Positions 9,006 through 17,921 of a stretch of 64,000 nucleotides of DNA are shown here, piece after piece. Position 1 is the stretch's first letter; the number at the start of each line of letters is the position of its first letter. Origin of the DNA: UBA987 sp002292105 (GTDB taxonomy: Bacteria > Bacteroidota > Bacteroidia > NS11-12g > UBA9320). The notes beneath the pieces are model-generated. The model was given only the letters and a program-made list of their open reading frames with translations. It was not told where the DNA came from and searched no databases. The position numbers and the translations under genes are program-made. The DNA lies in the NCBI GenBank assembly GCA_943846675.1, contig OX044357.1, positions 558,001 to 622,000 on the forward strand, read 5' to 3'.

Positions 9006-9845
9006 TTATTTCCAGATAATATGTCTTCTGTGTTTAGGCCAACACGCTATAGGTGTAAGTCTGTAGGTAACGGTAAAGGCTGAAATGAAATAGAAATCTT
9101 TCATTGCGGGGTCTCCGCGCTCATCACCAGCGATACTTAATGGTTCGCCTACTCCGTCAACTTCATAGCTTCTGTCAGACATGTTTGCACTCAAATCTCC
9201 ATAGGCGTCTCGCTGAACCTGAAGGTCAGGATAAACGGTACTGACATCATCAAGATAATCCGTAAACGTTTTTCGCCAGGCTACTTCAAGCCCGATAACA
9301 AGATTCTTATTGACGTTGTATTTGACACCTCCTCCAAATGGAATGGCTAACTGTAACAGGCCATATTGTTGTTTGCTTGTTTGACCTTCTGTGCGTAAAT
9401 CACGCAAGGCGATCGTTTTGTCATTGAAAACAGCCTTGGGGTTATGCCGAAATACGGTTAGTCCTAAGGTTGCATAGGATGAAAAGTCTTTGCTCAATAT
9501 TCTAGAGCCAAAGGGTAGAAAGTTGAATTCGAGAACGTTGTTCACTTCCCAAATATCTGATTCGAAACTAAGGTTGCGTAATCTATATTCTTCGAAATTG
9601 GCATCAGAGCCACTTATTTTGGCATGAACGATTGAAGGTCGATACGACCAATATGGCGTAAAATTATAACGTACATGAACACCTTGGGCGAAGTGGGTTT
9701 CGTTAGGGACAATGTTATACGCAAGATCCCCATGGTAATTGCTTCCACCAATCATAAAACCACCTTCCCAGTTTTGAGCTTGAGCATGCAACGATGCGCA
9801 AATCAAAAGGCTAAATAGGATTATATATTTTTGGATTTTCACCAT
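9006..9845 (-). CDS. DUF6089 family outer-membrane beta-barrel protein, PorG-like
   Basis: A 279-residue exported protein with a signal peptide ending HAQAQ and an eight-strand-like barrel pattern. Motifs shared with the next gene upstream are GGSNYHGDLAY, FESDIWEVNNVLEFN, FTDYLDDVS and a C-terminal AFTVTYRL segment. The DUF6089 family includes PorG, an outer-membrane component linked to the type IX secretion system. Its place directly before uppS and bamA is the arrangement often seen in Flavobacteriia. A cysteine and basic residues lie at the end (ACWPKHRRHI). T9SS membership is inferred from family and from the T9SS client elsewhere in the window. Confidence 0.78.
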   Translation of the reverse strand: MVKIQKYIILFSLLICASLHAQAQNWEGGFMIGGSNYHGDLAYNIVPNETHFAQGVHVRYNFTPYWSYRPSIVHAKISGSDANFEEYRLRNLSFESDIWEVNNVLEFNFLPFGSRILSKDFSSYATLGLTVFRHNPKAVFNDKTIALRDLRTEGQTSKQQYGLLQLAIPFGGGVKYNVNKNLVIGLEVAWRKTFTDYLDDVSTVYPDLQVQRDAYGDLSANMSDRSYEVDGVGEPLSIAGDERGDPAMKDFYFISAFTVTYRLTPIACWPKHRRHIIWK

Positions 9846-9887
9846 TTAGAAATAAAACGTGCTACAGGTTGTTTTGTTACAACAACG

Positions 9888-9895
9888 CAAAGATA
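9888..9895 (-). promoter_or_regulatory. TAnnTTTG -7 box for the DUF6089-uppS-bamA operon
   Basis: TATCTTTG on the minus strand, 43 nt upstream of the start at 9845. It would give a short leader and drive the three-gene unit. Confidence 0.45.
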
Positions 9896-9951
9896 TTAAT
9901 ACAAATTTCAGCGTTGACGATTAGGTGTATAAAAATGACAACAGTTTGAGA

Positions 9952-10875
9952 TTAGCGAAAAGCTGGACAAACTTCACCAGACTTTAGAATTCTATAGGTT
10001 AAGGTAATCCCAAAAATGTTGTATAAATCGCGTTTGGATTCGTCACCTCTTGCAACTCCTGCTGCATTTTCATTTGGGCTTCTATCGGCCATTGCTTTAC
10101 TCATTGCGGTATATTGGGCTTCAAGAAAAACCAATTCAGCGTAATCTCCGCTTACATCATCAAGATAATCTGTGAATGTTATACGCGTAGAGTATTCTAT
10201 GCCGAAGGTCCAGTTTTCGTTCAGTTTGAATTTTACCCCAAGACCTACAGGAACGGCGAATTGCGTAAGCGAATACCGCTTAATGTCGTTGTATTCTGTC
10301 GTCTCTTGACCTTCTGTGCCTAAAGGTTGAAGTTCAATCCAGTCTTCATGACGATCTTCCAGCGTTTCGTAGCTTTGGTCGTTGGCCAGATTTTGCCATG
10401 AGTTTGGCTCATAGAAGAATTGAGCTTGAGGATTATACTTGAAAACAGAAACACCACCAAATATGTACGGGACAACACCTCTTTTTTGGCCAAATTCAAA
10501 CGTGTTTAAATTAAGGTCAAATGCGGCATGAAAGTCCCATAAATCACTTTCGAAATGCAAATTTCTATTGCTTCGACGTTCATCGCGACTATACCAAGAA
10601 TCATAGCCTGAAAGCTTACCATAGTTTACACCAACATGAAATGAGAATCGTTGTACGGGATTATACCGAACAATCAATCCACCGTTTGGATGTATGCCTT
10701 GCGTCTCAAAATATTTGTCTGTTAAATCGCCAGCATAATTACTGCCACCAGCCATGATGCCAAATTCAAGCGAACTTTTACGTGTCCATTGCTGGGCACT
10801 TGCTGTATCTGCTAAAACCAACATCAAAGCTGTTGAGAGTAGCGCAATTCCGTATTTTTTCAATCGATTAATCAT
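9952..10875 (-). CDS. DUF6089 family outer-membrane beta-barrel protein, second PorG-like paralogue
   Basis: A 307-residue paralogue of the protein encoded at 9006-9845. Starting at 10875 gives a clean signal peptide (MINRLKKYGIALL... ending TASAQ); a start seven codons earlier would add a charged stretch before it. Shared motifs are GGSNYAGDLTDKYF, FESDLWDFHAAFDLN and FTDYLDDVSGDY. It carries an insertion around residues 135-165 (FYEPNSWQNLANDQSYE and beyond) absent from the partner. The 106-bp gap to the other copy contains a separate promoter box, so the two may be expressed independently. A T9SS or envelope role is inferred. Confidence 0.75.
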   Translation of the reverse strand: MINRLKKYGIALLSTALMLVLADTASAQQWTRKSSLEFGIMAGGSNYAGDLTDKYFETQGIHPNGGLIVRYNPVQRFSFHVGVNYGKLSGYDSWYSRDERRSNRNLHFESDLWDFHAAFDLNLNTFEFGQKRGVVPYIFGGVSVFKYNPQAQFFYEPNSWQNLANDQSYETLEDRHEDWIELQPLGTEGQETTEYNDIKRYSLTQFAVPVGLGVKFKLNENWTFGIEYSTRITFTDYLDDVSGDYAELVFLEAQYTAMSKAMADRSPNENAAGVARGDESKRDLYNIFGITLTYRILKSGEVCPAFR

Positions 10876-10921
10876 TTTTTCTCGGAGAACCAACAAAGTA
10901 ACGTTAATTGCCTAATAATAA

Positions 10922-10929
10922 CAAATTTA
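10922..10929 (-). promoter_or_regulatory. TAnnTTTG -7 box upstream of first DUF6089 gene
   Basis: TAAATTTG on the minus strand, 46 nt before the chosen start at 10875. Confidence 0.45.
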
Positions 10930-11025
10930 ACGTGTCATCTAACAACGCCAACATCTGGTGTTTTGGTATACGTAAACGATTTTTGTATAACCGTATTTGC
11001 CACGTGACAGGCGTTAGTGTAGAGC

Positions 11026-11376
11026 TTAAAAAAGTGGTTCGTATAGTTCGGGCTTAAACCCGACGGCCAATACCTGGTCATTTTTCATGAGAACAGGACG
11101 TTTAATCATCGAAGGATTCTCAATGAGTAACGCTATAGCTTCTTCCTGGTTTTTCGACGCACTTTTCTGTTGGTCCGTTAATTTACGGAATGTGGCACTG
11201 GCTTTATTGAAAATAAGTTTTAGTGGCACTTGTTCCAACCAAAGTGAAATCTGTTCTTTAGAAATTCCGTTGGTTTTGTAATTGTGAAACTCGAATGGTA
11301 TGTCGTTATTGTTCAGCCATGTTCTTGCCTTTTTAACTGTATCACAGTTCGGGATGCCAAATAGTGTGTATGTCAT
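11026..11376 (-). CDS. ArsC/Spx/YffB-like thioredoxin-fold protein
   Basis: A 116-residue protein of the ArsC-like thioredoxin fold. The start at 11376 (MTYTLFGIPNCDTVKKA) fits the family; the longer frame to 11457 would overlap nadK and add unrelated sequence. The single active-site Cys is in IPNCDTVKKA, and NPSMIKRPVLM is the conserved C-terminal motif. Spx regulators usually have CxxC, whereas here C-D-T-V matches YffB-type members whose substrate is unclear. It lies downstream of nadK in the same direction. Confidence 0.8.
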   Translation of the reverse strand: MTYTLFGIPNCDTVKKARTWLNNNDIPFEFHNYKTNGISKEQISLWLEQVPLKLIFNKASATFRKLTDQQKSASKNQEEAIALLIENPSMIKRPVLMKNDQVLAVGFKPELYEPLF

Positions 11377-11432
11377 TTTGTTTTTTGAGAAATGCAGGCC
11401 AACTAGGTTGTGCGTGGTTTGTAAGTGTGTGT

Positions 11433-12308
11433 TTAGTTTCGTTTGTCGATACCCCAAAGAAGTTTGTTTCTTAACGTTTTTGCATAGGATTGTTCGTTAA
11501 GACGAATCATGTGAAAATCAAAATGGGCGCGTTTTACTTTAAGTATGGAGCCTTTCGGGATAGATTCAGATCGGCTGTCAATCGTGACCAAAAAATCGTC
11601 ACCACGGCCGTCTACTTCAAAAGTCAATTCCTTATGATCACCAATAACCAAAGGTCTTACCGACAAATTATGTGGTGCAATGGCGGTCAAGACAAAACTC
11701 GAAGTCCCTGGATATAGAATTGGCCCACCACAACTCAGAGAATACCCGGTAGAACCGGTTGGTGTCGCCACAATTAAGCCATCGGACCAATAGGAATTCA
11801 GCGGTTCATTGTTAATTTTGGTATGAACCGTAATCATGTTAGACGTATCTTTCTTTTGTACCACAATGTCGTTCAAGCCAAACGGGAATCCGTCGAACAA
11901 TTGTTCTGAGCTGACTAACTCAATGACCAAACGTTTTTCTATTGAATAATCACCTGCTTTAAGCGCGGCAAAGTTTTGCGCGAATTCCTCCTGACGACTA
12001 TTGGCTAAAAACCCAAATCGACCCAAGTTAATACCCAAAACCGGTGTTTCCGTTGCTTTGACAATGCTCAATGTATCCAGCACAGTGCCGTCTCCACCAA
12101 GGCTTACCAACACATCCACCTGGCCTTTATTTAACGTGGTATTGAAAACATCAAAACTATGGTTGTACTGCAGTTCATCCAGTTTGTCAGCCAACTGCTG
12201 GTGTACCAAAATCTCCACTTTTTGATCATTTAAATAATCAAAAAACTTCCGAATGTATTCGGAATGATTGGGGTTAACAGAATGTCTTGCGTATACACCT
12301 ACTTTCAT
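11433..12308 (-). CDS. nadK: NAD kinase
   Basis: A 291-residue enzyme that phosphorylates NAD to NADP. The GGDGT motif at residues 71-75 contains catalytic D73. A substrate-binding segment NEPLNSYWSDGLIVATPTG is followed by STGYSLSCGGP. Length is normal. It follows the Omp85-like gene by 9 bp. In Flavobacteriia nadK is commonly found between a CBS protein and DUF6089-uppS-bamA, as here. Confidence 0.95.
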   Translation of the reverse strand: MKVGVYARHSVNPNHSEYIRKFFDYLNDQKVEILVHQQLADKLDELQYNHSFDVFNTTLNKGQVDVLVSLGGDGTVLDTLSIVKATETPVLGINLGRFGFLANSRQEEFAQNFAALKAGDYSIEKRLVIELVSSEQLFDGFPFGLNDIVVQKKDTSNMITVHTKINNEPLNSYWSDGLIVATPTGSTGYSLSCGGPILYPGTSSFVLTAIAPHNLSVRPLVIGDHKELTFEVDGRGDDFLVTIDSRSESIPKGSILKVKRAHFDFHMIRLNEQSYAKTLRNKLLWGIDKRN

Positions 12309-12317
12309 CCAAATGAA

Positions 12318-13694
12318 TTAAAACGCTTTCTTAAAATGTATTTTTAGCCCAGAATTATTCCAATGATTCCAAGAATATTCAAATCTAAACACTTTGTCGT
12401 AATAAAGGAGCGTGTTTAAGCCAATACCAAAGCCATAAATTTCGTTTTGTGCTCCTCTGTCTATGATTTGTGCTTGCTCATAAAACACACTTACATAGGA
12501 CTCCAATGGCATTGATTTGTATGCTTTTATCGGCATATATTTCAAAGTGTAGAGTTTTTCTGGAAGAATAAGGTACCTCAACTCGGCCCGCATAATGGCG
12601 AACTGGTCTCCAAGAAAAAGATTTTGTTCGTATCCTCTAACATTGTTGTCGACCCCAATGGCCTTGTTCAGTACATAAGGGAGGTCTTGGTTTAAGGCGT
12701 CTTGGTACGTGTAGGAGAGGCCACTAAACATTCTAGGTACGGGTAACGGTTGGTAGAAATTCAGATCGAATCCGACGGTCGTATACTGTATGTCGCCTCT
12801 GGTAATCGAAGCGCCTAGGGTTGTATAAATTCCATATAACGGGAATAACTTGTTGTTTCGGTTATCATATGAAATGGTATACCCAACAGTAGCTAATTGT
12901 TGTCCTGACATTTGGTTGAATAAATAGTCTGGGTTTAATGATTCCGTTGTGACGGTGTCTGCAATTCCTATTTCTACCGCATTAAAGGACAATTCATGAC
13001 GGGTATACAAGCCAGGACGAAAAACTAAAGCAGCACGTGATGATTTTCGTTTTATCAAGGCCTCTTGGTCACTTCGAAAGAACTGTTCCTTGTTGTCTTG
13101 AATACCGTATCTAATTTCATTATTGGCTTTTGTCCTAAGGTCAATGTTAAACCCGAAACGTTTTTTGCGGTCGATGTAAGGTGCATTGTACTCAAACCCT
13201 AAGGTCTTGGTATAACCGGTGCCTAAAGTAGCTTTCAGTGTATGATTCAGCCCAAATAAATTATACTTAAAGAGATACAGCCCGAAGTTGGTTCGGTACG
13301 GGTCAAAGTCGAAAGTGGACCATTGGTTGAAGTTTCGATCAGCAAATTCCCCGAATGGAATTGGCCATAAATACCATTTTTCAACGACTTCGATTTCAAT
13401 GGTGATGGTCTTTTCGTGCCGAGTAGGAATAATGTTAATTTGATTGAAGAGGTTTAAATTCTTCAAGTTGGCTATTGATCGATAAATTTCATGCTCCTTA
13501 AGCACATACCAATCAATAAGCTCACCTTTAGCAAAAGTAAGTTCTCGTATAATTACGGATGGCTTGGTTTTAATGTCTTTTGAGACAACCGTAATGTCAG
13601 AAATCAATAACGTGTCTGCTTCGTTAGAACACAAACCTATTGATGTGAAGCAGAAAAAGAAAAGGCTAAAAAAGTAGAATTTAAAATTCAACAA
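12318..13694 (-). CDS. Omp85/BamA-TamA-like outer-membrane protein with short POTRA region
   Basis: A 458-residue exported protein with an N-terminal signal peptide ending near GLCSNEAD. About 90 residues resemble a single POTRA-type domain (RELTFAKGELIDWYVLKEHEIYRSIANL). A beta-barrel follows with the loop-6 motif VRGYE (NNVRGYEQNLFLGD), and the chain ends in Phe. It is about half the length of BamA and so lacks the POTRA array; it may be a surface-antigen or lipoprotein-translocation Omp85 of unknown client. It sits between the CBS protein and nadK (15 and 9 bp gaps), in one probable operon. Confidence 0.72.
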   Translation of the reverse strand: MLNFKFYFFSLFFFCFTSIGLCSNEADTLLISDITVVSKDIKTKPSVIIRELTFAKGELIDWYVLKEHEIYRSIANLKNLNLFNQINIIPTRHEKTITIEIEVVEKWYLWPIPFGEFADRNFNQWSTFDFDPYRTNFGLYLFKYNLFGLNHTLKATLGTGYTKTLGFEYNAPYIDRKKRFGFNIDLRTKANNEIRYGIQDNKEQFFRSDQEALIKRKSSRAALVFRPGLYTRHELSFNAVEIGIADTVTTESLNPDYLFNQMSGQQLATVGYTISYDNRNNKLFPLYGIYTTLGASITRGDIQYTTVGFDLNFYQPLPVPRMFSGLSYTYQDALNQDLPYVLNKAIGVDNNVRGYEQNLFLGDQFAIMRAELRYLILPEKLYTLKYMPIKAYKSMPLESYVSVFYEQAQIIDRGAQNEIYGFGIGLNTLLYYDKVFRFEYSWNHWNNSGLKIHFKKAF

Positions 13695-13709
13695 GGCTCG
13701 GTTAAAGCC

Positions 13710-14363
13710 TCAAATATCGAGATAATTTATCAAGGATTTATAGCGCTCTTCGAACAGGTCATCAGACTGCTGATTGATTTTATTCAAAATCGTGTAGCCA
13801 TTTGAATGTAGAATTTGAGATATGTTATCAATGTGGCGAATGTTCAGTTTTAGCAGAATGTCTATGTCCTGATTTTCTTCATGTTGCCAGGTCCACAATC
13901 CAAGAATTTTTCCGTCCTCAGCTTCTATCAGTCTTCCTATTTCTGTTATAGAGTAATTGAAAACACTACAGCGTATTAAAAGAGCTGAGCCGTCACTTTG
14001 AGCGGTTATACTGTTACCTAATCCATTGAGAATGTCTTGGCTCCACACGATTCCAAAAAATTCATCTTTTGAAGACACAGCAAGAATGTCAAACTGATTG
14101 TCAAATAATGATTTTAAGCACGAGATCACGGAATGATTCGGGTCTATTGACACTGGTTCAGAACCGTATTTAAGCGTTTCCAAAGTCAAATTCGAATCTA
14201 AAGATTCCAGCAATGATCGTAAGGCATAACCAGACAACTTTTTGTTCTCGACGATTGGTAAGTTCCGCACACCATAATCTTCCATCACCAACAGAGCATA
14301 TTCTATAGTGTCAGATTTCTTTAGGTACGGAATGTCGTTCGATATGAAGTCTTTTACAATCAT
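13710..14363 (-). CDS. CBS-domain protein with C-terminal ACT-like region
   Basis: A 217-residue cytoplasmic protein. Two CBS motifs cover about residues 1-55 (SDTIEYALLVMEDYGVRNLP) and 65-120 (DPNHSVISCLKSLFDNQFD); the rest resembles an ACT-like regulatory fold. No enzymatic domain is present. CBS pairs bind adenosyl nucleotides, and a protein of this type precedes nadK in many Flavobacteriia. Its function is unknown; sensing of adenine nucleotides is inferred. Confidence 0.75.
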   Translation of the reverse strand: MIVKDFISNDIPYLKKSDTIEYALLVMEDYGVRNLPIVENKKLSGYALRSLLESLDSNLTLETLKYGSEPVSIDPNHSVISCLKSLFDNQFDILAVSSKDEFFGIVWSQDILNGLGNSITAQSDGSALLIRCSVFNYSITEIGRLIEAEDGKILGLWTWQHEENQDIDILLKLNIRHIDNISQILHSNGYTILNKINQQSDDLFEERYKSLINYLDI

Positions 14364-14402
14364 TGATATGTACTAAACGAAAATATCATTTATTAGTTTC
14401 AC

Positions 14403-14984
14403 TCAACCTAAAAGTTTTACCATACTGTGCCAATTGTCGATAATACGCAGTCCGTGTTGCGTTAAAATAGCCTCTGGATGAAACTGAACTCCCCAAACAG
14501 GAAGATGTTTGTGACTGAGCGCCATGACTTGATGGTCGTCAGACATCGCAATTACATCTAGATGCTCGTTTTCAAATTCTGGGAGGACCAAACTATGGTA
14601 CCTGCACACTTCAAAAGACGGGGGCAAGTCCAGAAAAAGTGGATGGTCTTGATGCGACAAAATCGATACCTTTCCATGCACGGGAACTTCTAGTTGCACC
14701 AATGGTAATCCGAAGTACATGCCAATGGCTTGATGGCCTAAACAAACCCCTAAGATGGGTTTTGATTGTACAAAACTGTCCAAAACTTCTAATAAATTAC
14801 CTGCTTTTTTAGGAGTCTCTGGGCCGGGGCTTAAGACAATTCCGTCAAAATCGAGTCGTTTGATTTGCTCAATGGAATGACTGTCATTTTTGATAACCTG
14901 AACATTAGCGCCACATTGCTCCAAATAATCTTTCAGATTATAGGTGAATGAGTCGTAGCTATCAAATAAGAGGATGTTTGACAT
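14403..14984 (-). CDS. Glutamine amidotransferase component of aminodeoxychorismate or anthranilate synthase (PabA/TrpG)
   Basis: A 193-residue class I glutaminase that supplies ammonia to a chorismate-using partner. GVCLGHQAIG contains the nucleophile Cys; HPEA near the C-terminus contains the catalytic His and Glu; LSPGPETPKKAG is the oxyanion region. No trpE or pabB is adjacent, so folate (PabA) and tryptophan (TrpG) roles cannot be separated. It has its own promoter box 11 nt upstream. Confidence 0.9.
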   Translation of the reverse strand: MSNILLFDSYDSFTYNLKDYLEQCGANVQVIKNDSHSIEQIKRLDFDGIVLSPGPETPKKAGNLLEVLDSFVQSKPILGVCLGHQAIGMYFGLPLVQLEVPVHGKVSILSHQDHPLFLDLPPSFEVCRYHSLVLPEFENEHLDVIAMSDDHQVMALSHKHLPVWGVQFHPEAILTQHGLRIIDNWHSMVKLLG

Positions 14985-14995
14985 GGTGCGAATAG

Positions 14996-15003
14996 CAAAT
15001 GTA
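14996..15003 (-). promoter_or_regulatory. TAnnTTTG -7 box for pabA/trpG-like gene
   Basis: TACATTTG on the minus strand, 11 nt before the start at 14984; implies a very short leader. Confidence 0.45.
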
Positions 15004-15009
15004 CCTGTA

Positions 15010-16281
15010 TCATTTAAGAATTGCTTGAGCGTAGTTTTTCCAGCTCAGGTCTTTGGCAATTTCAGCAACGTTTTCTCTAGGTAAAGGTGCGTTGATATAT
15101 TTCTCCATGACATCGGCCATAGAATCAATGTCTCCTCCCTTGGCCAGGTAGCCATTATATCCATCTTGTATTGTTTCAGGGAAATGGCCGACATCGGTGG
15201 CTAAAATCGGTAGGTTGAAATTATAACTAAGTGATTCTATTCCAGATGGTGTTGCTGTTAAATAATACAGCACAACGCAATTGCTAACTTGAAAGTACTT
15301 ATGGACGTCTTCATTCGGAATGAATTCATTGAATACCACGCATTTTGATTCAATCCCAAGACGTTTTATCAAGTCCAAAGGTTGATATTCTCTTTCGTCG
15401 TCTGATTTGGACAGAAAAAGTTTTTTTGCAGTACCAAAAAGAGCGTTTTTTAATTTAGTAGACCATTTTGTCGCGTCTAATGTATTCCAAAATGATTCAC
15501 CACAGATTAATAAACTCACGTCATCGCGTTGCTCAGCCATCTTAGCAAAGGCTTCAATGGTTTGATGCAAGCCTTTGTATTTGCGAATAAATCCAAAAAA
15601 CAGAAACACATTCTTTTTTAGCCCGTGCGCCTTTTTGAAAGCCTCAATATCGAATGTTTCGTCAGGTTGAAAGAGGTCGTAAATGGGGTGATAAAGCTTG
15701 ACAACGGTTTGCATGTTCTGGTCTTCTGTGCGTTCACCGTCGTATACCAATTCGAACGATTTCTTAGGGTAAAAAGCCTTGAGTTCCTCAAATGTTTTAA
15801 GGCTATGCACAATGTATGTATCCGCACGCCCAATACCTATAGAAAGAAAAAAACGGTCAATTTTACTTTTTTCTTTTTGTAGGACGAAGTGGAGGTCGAC
15901 GATTACCTCCGTTTTTGTATGTCTTTTTAGCCAATTAATTATTCTCCCAACTGGAAGGCCTTGAATGGCAATGGACCATTGAATAACAACTTTGTCGGCG
16001 TTTAAAGACTTGATTAGTTTGGCAGTCTTTATCCAGCTAGACGGGTTGTTGTAATTTGTTAAATAAGTAACGTCGATATTGGTTCCTTCAAGCAAGTCCG
16101 CTTTTGAAGACTTGTCAACGAATTCTCGCGGAACTATGGCTGGATATTGTTGCGTCCATGAAACGATGTGAACCTTGGTATCTGGGATTTTATCAAGTGC
16201 TTTTGCAAGGGAGGTATTGTAATTTGAAATACCGCCTTTAAACATCGGCCCAGGCCCAAAGCAAACAACAGTTTTAGTCAT
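15010..16281 (-). CDS. GT4-family glycosyltransferase
   Basis: A 423-residue GT-B glycosyltransferase. The N-terminus has GPGPMFKGGISNY, the acceptor-side glycine loop. The C-terminal half has FGFIRKYKGLHQTIEAF and the donor-binding segment TPSGIESLSYNFNLPILATDVGHFPE with the conserved Glu region. No membrane segment is seen. It overlaps the upstream epimerase gene by 8 bp, indicating a small sugar-modification unit for a surface polysaccharide. Donor and acceptor are unknown. Confidence 0.85.
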   Translation of the reverse strand: MTKTVVCFGPGPMFKGGISNYNTSLAKALDKIPDTKVHIVSWTQQYPAIVPREFVDKSSKADLLEGTNIDVTYLTNYNNPSSWIKTAKLIKSLNADKVVIQWSIAIQGLPVGRIINWLKRHTKTEVIVDLHFVLQKEKSKIDRFFLSIGIGRADTYIVHSLKTFEELKAFYPKKSFELVYDGERTEDQNMQTVVKLYHPIYDLFQPDETFDIEAFKKAHGLKKNVFLFFGFIRKYKGLHQTIEAFAKMAEQRDDVSLLICGESFWNTLDATKWSTKLKNALFGTAKKLFLSKSDDEREYQPLDLIKRLGIESKCVVFNEFIPNEDVHKYFQVSNCVVLYYLTATPSGIESLSYNFNLPILATDVGHFPETIQDGYNGYLAKGGDIDSMADVMEKYINAPLPRENVAEIAKDLSWKNYAQAILK

Positions 16282-17332
16282 TTTTTATTCCAGCCTTGGC
16301 GCGCTCAAGCGCTTTGTTGTACATTCTGCGCATGCCTTCTTCGGTGCTAATCTTAGCTTCCCAGCCTAGTTTTTCTTTTACGAAGTCCATGTTGCAATAG
16401 CGGCTATGAACACCTACTGGCTTATCAAGCAACTGCTTGATTTCTGGCTCATAACCTGCAAACTTGGCAAATAGGCCGATGATTTCACGAAATGAAGTCA
16501 GTTTGCCCATGCCAATATTAATGGCAGTGCCATCATGTATTTTGTCCATGGCAAGTAATATGCAATCCAAAACGTCATCGATATGCACAAAATCACGACC
16601 TTGATGACCCGTTCCCCATACTTCAAAAGGGTCTTCTTTGTAAGCTGCTCTTAGCGCAATTGCTGGAACCGGATAGCTTAGGTCTTGATCTTCACCATAT
16701 CCTGAGAAAGGGCGGATACAAGTGACTTTTACATCGTAGTGTTTTGCAGCGATATGGGCCAAGTATTCTCCGGTCAGCTTGCACCATCCGTAGGTCATAT
16801 CGGGTTGCCCCATGTTGTTAAAATCGATGTCAGATTCACTCAATGCGATAGCGTCGCTTTCTGTTTGCTTAGAAACAGGGTATGCGGCACTACTACTTGG
16901 ATACAATACGCGATCTGGTTTGCTGTTACAAACCCATTGAAAAAACTCTGCATCAATACTTAGGTCCTGCGCAACCATCATTGGGTCACCATCTATTTTG
17001 AGACGGCCACCAACAATGGCGGCAAAATGAAATACATCATTAAAACGTTCAATGTCGAAACCAAACTGGCTGAAGTAGTTAGCATCATTTTGAAAGTTTC
17101 GGATAACTTCTCTAACGTCGCAATTGAAAAAAAGTACGCGCTTGTCTTTCCCGTAAATTTTGGCACCGTTAATTTCTTCAACTAGAGGTTCTGAAAACCA
17201 AGTTTCAGGGTCGGTTCCTATAGACAAATCGTCTACAATTACGATATTATCGTTTGTGGTATTAAACAGGCGTTTGGTCATGTTTTTTCCCACAAATCCG
17301 CACGCTCCTGAAATAAAATGTGTCTTGGACAT
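16274..17332 (-). CDS. NAD-dependent nucleotide-sugar epimerase/dehydratase (extended SDR)
   Basis: A 352-residue extended SDR. GACGFVGKNM at residues 9-18 is the dinucleotide loop; SSSAAYPVSKQ and YGWCK (the YxxxK catalytic pair) follow, then HQGRDFVHIDDV, typical of nucleotide-sugar epimerases. It most resembles GDP-mannose or NDP-hexose epimerase/dehydratases, but the substrate is not readable. It shares an 8-bp overlap with the downstream glycosyltransferase and has a -7 box 35 nt upstream. Confidence 0.85.
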   Translation of the reverse strand: MSKTHFISGACGFVGKNMTKRLFNTTNDNIVIVDDLSIGTDPETWFSEPLVEEINGAKIYGKDKRVLFFNCDVREVIRNFQNDANYFSQFGFDIERFNDVFHFAAIVGGRLKIDGDPMMVAQDLSIDAEFFQWVCNSKPDRVLYPSSSAAYPVSKQTESDAIALSESDIDFNNMGQPDMTYGWCKLTGEYLAHIAAKHYDVKVTCIRPFSGYGEDQDLSYPVPAIALRAAYKEDPFEVWGTGHQGRDFVHIDDVLDCILLAMDKIHDGTAINIGMGKLTSFREIIGLFAKFAGYEPEIKQLLDKPVGVHSRYCNMDFVKEKLGWEAKISTEEGMRRMYNKALERAKAGIKND

Positions 17333-17367
17333 GTAAGTATTGTTATTGGCTTTAGTTTAAAGCAGCA

Positions 17368-17375
17368 CAAAAGTA
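17368..17375 (-). promoter_or_regulatory. TAnnTTTG -7 box for epimerase-glycosyltransferase unit
   Basis: TACTTTTG on the minus strand, between the RRM-gene terminator and the epimerase start at 17332. Confidence 0.5.
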
Positions 17376-17409
17376 AGAATTAGCACCCTATTTTGGTGCG
17401 GAATCTAAC

Positions 17410-17443
17410 AAAAAAGCCATTGTCTTAAGACAATGGCTTTTTG
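17410..17443 (-). terminator. Rho-independent terminator of the RRM gene
   Basis: A perfect 14-bp stem (AAAAAGCCATTGTC at 17411-17424 with GACAATGGCTTTTT at 17429-17442) and loop TTAA, about 20 nt past the RRM stop. The minus-strand end runs into a T-rich tract. Confidence 0.9.
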
Positions 17444-17462
17444 ATCATTATAATTTCTTGAA

Positions 17463-17834
17463 TTACCATTTCGAAGTGTCAAATCCTCGGTCGTTTCGAT
17501 CTCGGTCTCTTCCACGGTCATTGCGTCTATTGTCGTATCGATTGTTAGACCGATTGCGGTCATTATTTCGATAGTTGTTTCCTCCTGATTCAGGTTTTGG
17601 TTCTGATTTTTTGACAACGATGTTGTTACCATCGAATTCAGAGTCGTTTAGTTCTTCAATCGCTTTTAGGCCTTCATCATCATTGGCCATTTCAACAAAC
17701 CCGAAACATTTAGATCGGCCTGTTTCTCGGTCCATAATTACTTTCGTTGAGTTTACCTCACCGTAATTGCTAAAAAGTTGTTCTAATCCATCTGCATCTG
17801 TGCCTGGATTAAGTTTTGCTACAAAAATGTTCAT
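17463..17834 (-). CDS. Single-RRM RNA-binding protein
   Basis: A 123-residue protein with one RNA-recognition motif over about residues 1-80: RNP2 is IFVAKL and RNP1 is KCFGFVEM. A low-complexity tail rich in Asn, Arg and Asp follows (for example NNYRNNDRNRSNNRYDNRR). The start at 17834 (MNIFVAKLNPGT) matches the family; upstream codons to 17876 look non-coding. Such proteins in bacteria are linked to cold response and RNA chaperoning. The possible 80-nt leader from the box at 17922-17929 would fit post-transcriptional control. A strong terminator follows. Confidence 0.9.
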   Translation of the reverse strand: MNIFVAKLNPGTDADGLEQLFSNYGEVNSTKVIMDRETGRSKCFGFVEMANDDEGLKAIEELNDSEFDGNNIVVKKSEPKPESGGNNYRNNDRNRSNNRYDNRRNDRGRDRDRNDRGFDTSKW

Positions 17835-17921
17835 TAAAAAAATATTACTGACTTTATGTGCTGTGGCAGCAGGCAACGTTTAAAGTTTGTTATTACGCAG
17901 TGATGCCACTAGAAGTCTTTA

